Shown here: positions 60,534-64,000 of the stretch, piece after piece
How positions within the stretch are numbered: the first letter of the stretch is position 1
Layout of the letters: the number at the start of each line of letters is the position of its first letter
Assembly: GCA_000320605.2 (NCBI GenBank)
Contig: KB445791.1
Coordinates: forward strand, 1,096,298 to 1,160,297
Length of the DNA stretch: 64,000 nucleotides
Direction of reading: 5' to 3'
Origin: Gelatoporia subvermispora B
Taxonomy: Eukaryota; Basidiomycota; Agaricomycetes; Polyporales; Gelatoporiaceae
Program-made: the position numbers and the translations under genes
Notes under the pieces: model-generated
Database searches by the model: none
Seen by the model: only the letters and a program-made list of their open reading frames with translations
What the model was told of the DNA's origin: nothing

Positions 60534-61632
60534 GCGCACATCAAGATGTACTCAAGTAAGCCCCAACATCGTATATCGAACACGCAAGTTCTGACTAGTA
60601 TAACTCACCAGAGTGGTGTCGCTGCGGACCCAGGGCGGGCTCAACCAAGATGTCCTCGCCGAAATCATGTCCTAACACAAGAGGCAGGAGCTGCTCAGCA
60701 TGTCCAAGACATGCCGCGCCTTCCGTCCTACCGATATGAAGCATATCTTCCATCGGATCGCCTACTGGCCGTCTGACGACACTAAGGTGCAGTCTCTCTG
60801 CGACTATGTGCTCGCCCATGCCGCGACGCGGAGCACATACGTCCGGCGCATCCCCCCTGCACCCAATGTCTGCGCGGACTACAGGCCGTTCTTCCCAGCA
60901 CCACGCGGGAAGACGCGAAGCTATTCCTGGAAATCGTGGAAGAATCGTGGAAAACGTGCAGGCGAAGTGCTGGTGCTGAAGCCCGACCCGTTCGAGTGGG
61001 ACCCGGAGGAGTTCGGCGCGCTCCTGCAAGACATCCGCGGGGTGCGCGCCACGCAGAACCAGGTACAGCTGCACAAATCGTCGGAGATCAACCCGGAGGG
61101 GGTCCATGTACTTTTTTTCGTTGATTTGCTGTGCCCCCACGTTGCGCTGAACCATAGGGCGTGGTATGTGACCTCGTCCTTTCGCTGCTTGCCCCGTTGA
61201 AGCTCGTGACCCTTGATCTCACGCTCGAAGTTGCCGACGACAACGCTCGAATGATGAGGGGACGCACGACACGGCGGATGTTTTGCAGGAGCTTGACGTC
61301 GAGGCGTCCGCGCAGACGCTCGCAGAGAGTATCGGAACACTACAGCGGTCACGATATGGGCTGCCGCGAACTCGGAGTCCGAGTGGATCATTGACCGACG
61401 GGCTGAGGAATCGTATGATGATAACGAGGACGATGAGAACGATGGACAGGTGCAGGTGAGGAAGTTGTGGGGGCAGAAGATGAGGTATAAGATGCGGTAT
61501 TATCTTGAGAAGAAGGAAGAGGATGAGCGGGGCGAGCAGGCGTGCAATGATGATGATGAGGACGATGCGGAAGGGCAGGAGAATCAAGAGGACAACTACG
61601 AAGGGGACGATGACGAAGATGACGATGACTGA
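60534..61632 (+). pseudogene. Decayed F-box-like gene
   Basis: The reading starts at ATG 60534, crosses an intron (donor GTAAGC, acceptor CACCAG) and continues into a F-box-like segment, LNQDVLAEIMS, then an in-frame TAA, then HKRQELLSMSKTCRAF. The frame continues (HIFHRIAYWPSDDTKVQSLC) to NPEGVH at about 61104, where a plausible intron joins GVVCDLVLSLLAPLKLVTLD. Later similarity moves to a second frame (ADVLQELDVEASAQTLAESI) and then a third (VTIWAAANSESEWIIDRR), ending in a Lys/Arg-rich and then Asp/Glu-rich tail at 61632. One stop and at least two frame changes mark it as broken, unless sequence errors or unseen introns explain them. This order of segments resembles large basidiomycete F-box families. 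Confidence 0.6.
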
Positions 61633-63750
61633 TGTTGGCTTCAGCGGGTACGAACATCGTGGACTGTGTAGTCTTGCAGCTGACTGGCGAACCTGCAGGC
61701 AAATTTCTGGAGTGCGGTACTTAGTCTATACCAAGGAGTAATCAGTTTGTCATTGTGCTCCTTCCGTTCCAGTGCAACCCACTTTTGCTCTCATCATCGC
61801 CTGACACAGGACTCGGCCTGAGCATTGAGCTGACTCGACATTCTGCCGCTGCCTCTTCTTTTGGAGCACCGCGGTCAAGCTAAAAACATCACCAAGAGGA
61901 AGACGTCCGGAATCTTCTCAAGCACATCTAGTATCACGGGATTAGTGTCAGCAATCTGAGGCATTGCAATGGCCTTGAGAAGAGACATCAAATGGCACTC
62001 ACTGACAAGATGAAGCCAGAATCCAAGTCGTGCACACCATATGCACTCGCGATAGTATGTACTCTGATGGGCTTCTCCTCCTGTCGCCATGATGGGAGTC
62101 TAGATCAGCTACCTGGCTTGTGCCATACCACCACGCCACAATGTCCTACGCGTCTGCGTGGCGGGCGCTTCCTCGGCGGAGTTGAAGATCTGCTGATAAC
62201 GACGATGAGGCCGAATGTGCGCGCCTTTCGTTCACTGCAGGTGTCTTCATCAACTCTGTTCATGTCGAACTGATTTCAAGGCTCTTACCCGTGGTCTTGT
62301 TGCACCCCAGTGACGAATTTGGCAATCCTCCTTCCTGTTATGGAAACAAAAGCTGCTCGCTGATTGGTGGGTTGACCTCAGATCAAGGTTCGATCACCGC
62401 AAGTCCGCTGGCGTCTGGCCAGCCCACTGTCAGTCAGAACTACAACACGTCGGAGTAGAAGTAACACTCAGATGCAAGTCCGCTGGATTCCAGCCTCCGT
62501 CAGCCACCGGCGAAAATCGATAAAAAGCCCCCCTCGTCGCCATCCTCTCCTTCACCCCAACTACCACCTTCTCTATTACCCCCTGCTTTCATCTCTGCAT
62601 CTGGGCGATATCGACGACATTCAGCACCTGGGCATTGAAGACGGGCGACGGTCAACAAAAGGTAATGTTCGTACTGTGGCAAGAAAGTCCCAGGTGGTCC
62701 GCGCCCTCTCACCGCTCCTTGGGTACGCCACACCTATTTGTCCCATTGTCTGCGATGATCCTGATGCCATCATGCAGCGGTAGAGACTTCATATCACCAG
62801 CGCGTTCGCTTTCCTACCCAAAGTCCGGCTGCAATGTCAGCTCGGCATTGCGTTCGCATCCAGAGCTGGTCAAAGCAGTTCCTCGCTCTGCCAAAGGTAG
62901 GTCGTGTCGGTAAACTTGTATATATTGATCACTGACTCGCGTCGAGCAGCGCACCGAGAAGGCTTGCGGATGCTTGCAATCACTTTGATCCTTTCTTACG
63001 GAACACACGGATATGACGAAACCGATACGGGTGTGGTATACGGTCCGAGCTGCATTGCGATGACGATACATAAATCCACTTGTATCGAGGCCGTGCGTTT
63101 AGCATCTCTTTTTCGTCCCATTGTAAGTGGTCCTACTGTCTTGGCCCCATGATCGGTAAATTGACAGCCTCTGCTATGTTGTAGGTGCTAATCATTTGCA
63201 GGCCCCGTCGCCCTGCCCCTCGTCACGACGCTACCTCTGGGAAGACATGGTGAGTGTTGCGCTCCTTTCTTTCCCGAGGGAGGGCAGTCGCATGAGACTG
63301 TCCTGGCGCAGACCTTTCCGTGGTCCTCGGGATAAGTACCCTTCATTATAAGGGGAAACCAACATGCGCCTCATACTGTGTCCCATTTGATCCTTCCCGT
63401 GTCGAATACAGCTTTTAGAATAGTAGACCCAAAAAATTTCGTTCGTATCTGAGGGAAGCAATTCGCAGTTGCGCTATCTTCAAACCCATGTTCAGACAAG
63501 TCGTCTCTCTCAATCATCCACTTCTATGTCATCCCCGACGGAGCACTGTGCTAGACATCTGAGCTAATACCTCTACTGGAGCCAATCCTCCCATTCTCGC
63601 TCTAGGAAGGGCTGGTCCTCACACCCTCACAGAGGTGGGGCCTGACTTCGAATTTGTCTGATCAAGCCAAAGCAAGTAAGACGAATTGTTGATATCTGTA
63701 TACAACGTGATACGCACTTGCGTGAACACCTACGATGTGTGTTAAAAACA
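61633..63750. other. 2.1 kb gene-poor region
   Basis: No gene can be supported. A TATA-like ATAAAAAG at about 62519 followed by a CT-rich stretch (62528-62600) looks like a promoter and leader, but no convincing coding frame follows. The dispersed repeat copy B lies at 63182-63375. Confidence 0.45.
63182..63375 (+). repeat. Dispersed repeat, copy B
   Basis: Second copy of the element at 20145-20340, same orientation and spacing, about 43 kb away. The conserved blocks are the same; the middle third is much more diverged. On the minus strand it reads in part GYLSRGPRKGLRQDSLM, and the equivalent part of copy A gives a closely similar peptide (YLSRGLLKGLRQDS), but the frame of copy A is interrupted nearby. 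Confidence 0.65.
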
Positions 63751-63972
63751 TCAGAAAGACCTCGCGTTTACTTGGACGCTCTCTGCTTTCTTTTCGAGGT
63801 TGGGTGGTGCTTTTAGAACCTTGACAATATCAGTTGGGAGTCGGGACTTGAGTTCGGAAGCTCGGCTATCGAGCGCTATGGTCTCTGATTGGTCAGACTT
63901 TCGTTTGGTGCACGTTCTCCAAACTTTTGCACAAGATTGTCTCACAGCGCCTCTCAAGCGCGCCGGATGCAT
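63751..63972 (-). CDS. Possible 3' exon of a gene entering the window
   Basis: A minus-strand frame ends at 63751 with a hydrophilic, helical segment (RASELKSRLPTDIVKVLKAP) and a charged tail. The upstream part (63910-63972) could be intronic, since GTGAGA and ATCAG signals bracket it. The gene may begin outside the window. No family is recognised. Confidence 0.25.
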   Translation of the reverse strand: MHPARLRGAVRQSCAKVWRTCTKRKSDQSETIALDSRASELKSRLPTDIVKVLKAPPNLEKKAESVQVNARSF

Positions 63973-64000
63973 GCCACATTTCCCCGAAAGACATGCAAGA

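Noticed and set aside
62340..62410. tRNA-like GGTTCGATC sequence
   Set aside because: No acceptor stem, D-arm or anticodon arm can be folded around it.

Overview
The window is nuclear DNA of a filamentous fungus, most likely an agaricomycete basidiomycete. Genes are densely packed on both strands and split by many short (about 45-75 nt) GT-AG introns with CTAAC-like branch sites. Proteins match conserved fungal housekeeping families, and two pleurotolysin-B-like MACPF genes are typical of mushrooms. No prokaryotic, organellar, CRISPR, tRNA or rRNA feature was recognised. The species cannot be named from sequence alone. Gene models were spliced by hand from reading frames, family motifs and splice signals.

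Layout. 0-10.6 kb: an unrecognised charged protein, an ArfGAP (-) diverging from a GET2-like tail-anchor receptor (+), an L51/S25-type mitochondrial ribosomal protein (-), a small one-pass membrane protein, VPS72/SWC2 of the SWR1 complex, and a small acidic protein with a Tudor-like C-terminus. 11-19.2 kb: CAND1 (+), proline dehydrogenase (-) and BCP1 (+). 19.2-26.5 kb: gene-poor DNA around an amidase-signature enzyme. 26.5-43.5 kb: a BNI4-like bud-neck scaffold, RNA polymerase II subunit RPB1 (-), ESCRT-0 subunit VPS27 and retromer subunit VPS35. 43.5-64 kb is more accessory: a 3 kb gene-poor stretch, a tandem pair of MACPF genes, a secreted GH35 beta-galactosidase, a DAO-type FAD oxidoreductase (-), an F-box protein (-), a broken F-box gene, and gene-poor DNA carrying a second copy of a dispersed repeat also seen at 20.2 kb.

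Functional links. VPS27 (sorting into multivesicular bodies) and VPS35 (retrieval from endosomes) are neighbours and act on the same organelle. CAND1 exchanges F-box substrate receptors on SCF ligases, and two F-box loci lie in the window, though this may be chance. Three gene pairs share short divergent promoters: ArfGAP/GET2, PRODH/BCP1 and RPB1/VPS27.

Most notable: (1) very small exons (3-22 nt) in RPB1, proline dehydrogenase and the beta-galactosidase, repeatedly placed at conserved or catalytic motifs, including a predicted 3-nt exon in the RPB1 CTD; (2) two adjacent MACPF genes with the same six-exon, same-phase architecture and no aegerolysin partner in the window; (3) two GC-AG introns; (4) a dispersed repeat of about 190 bp; (5) a decayed F-box gene.
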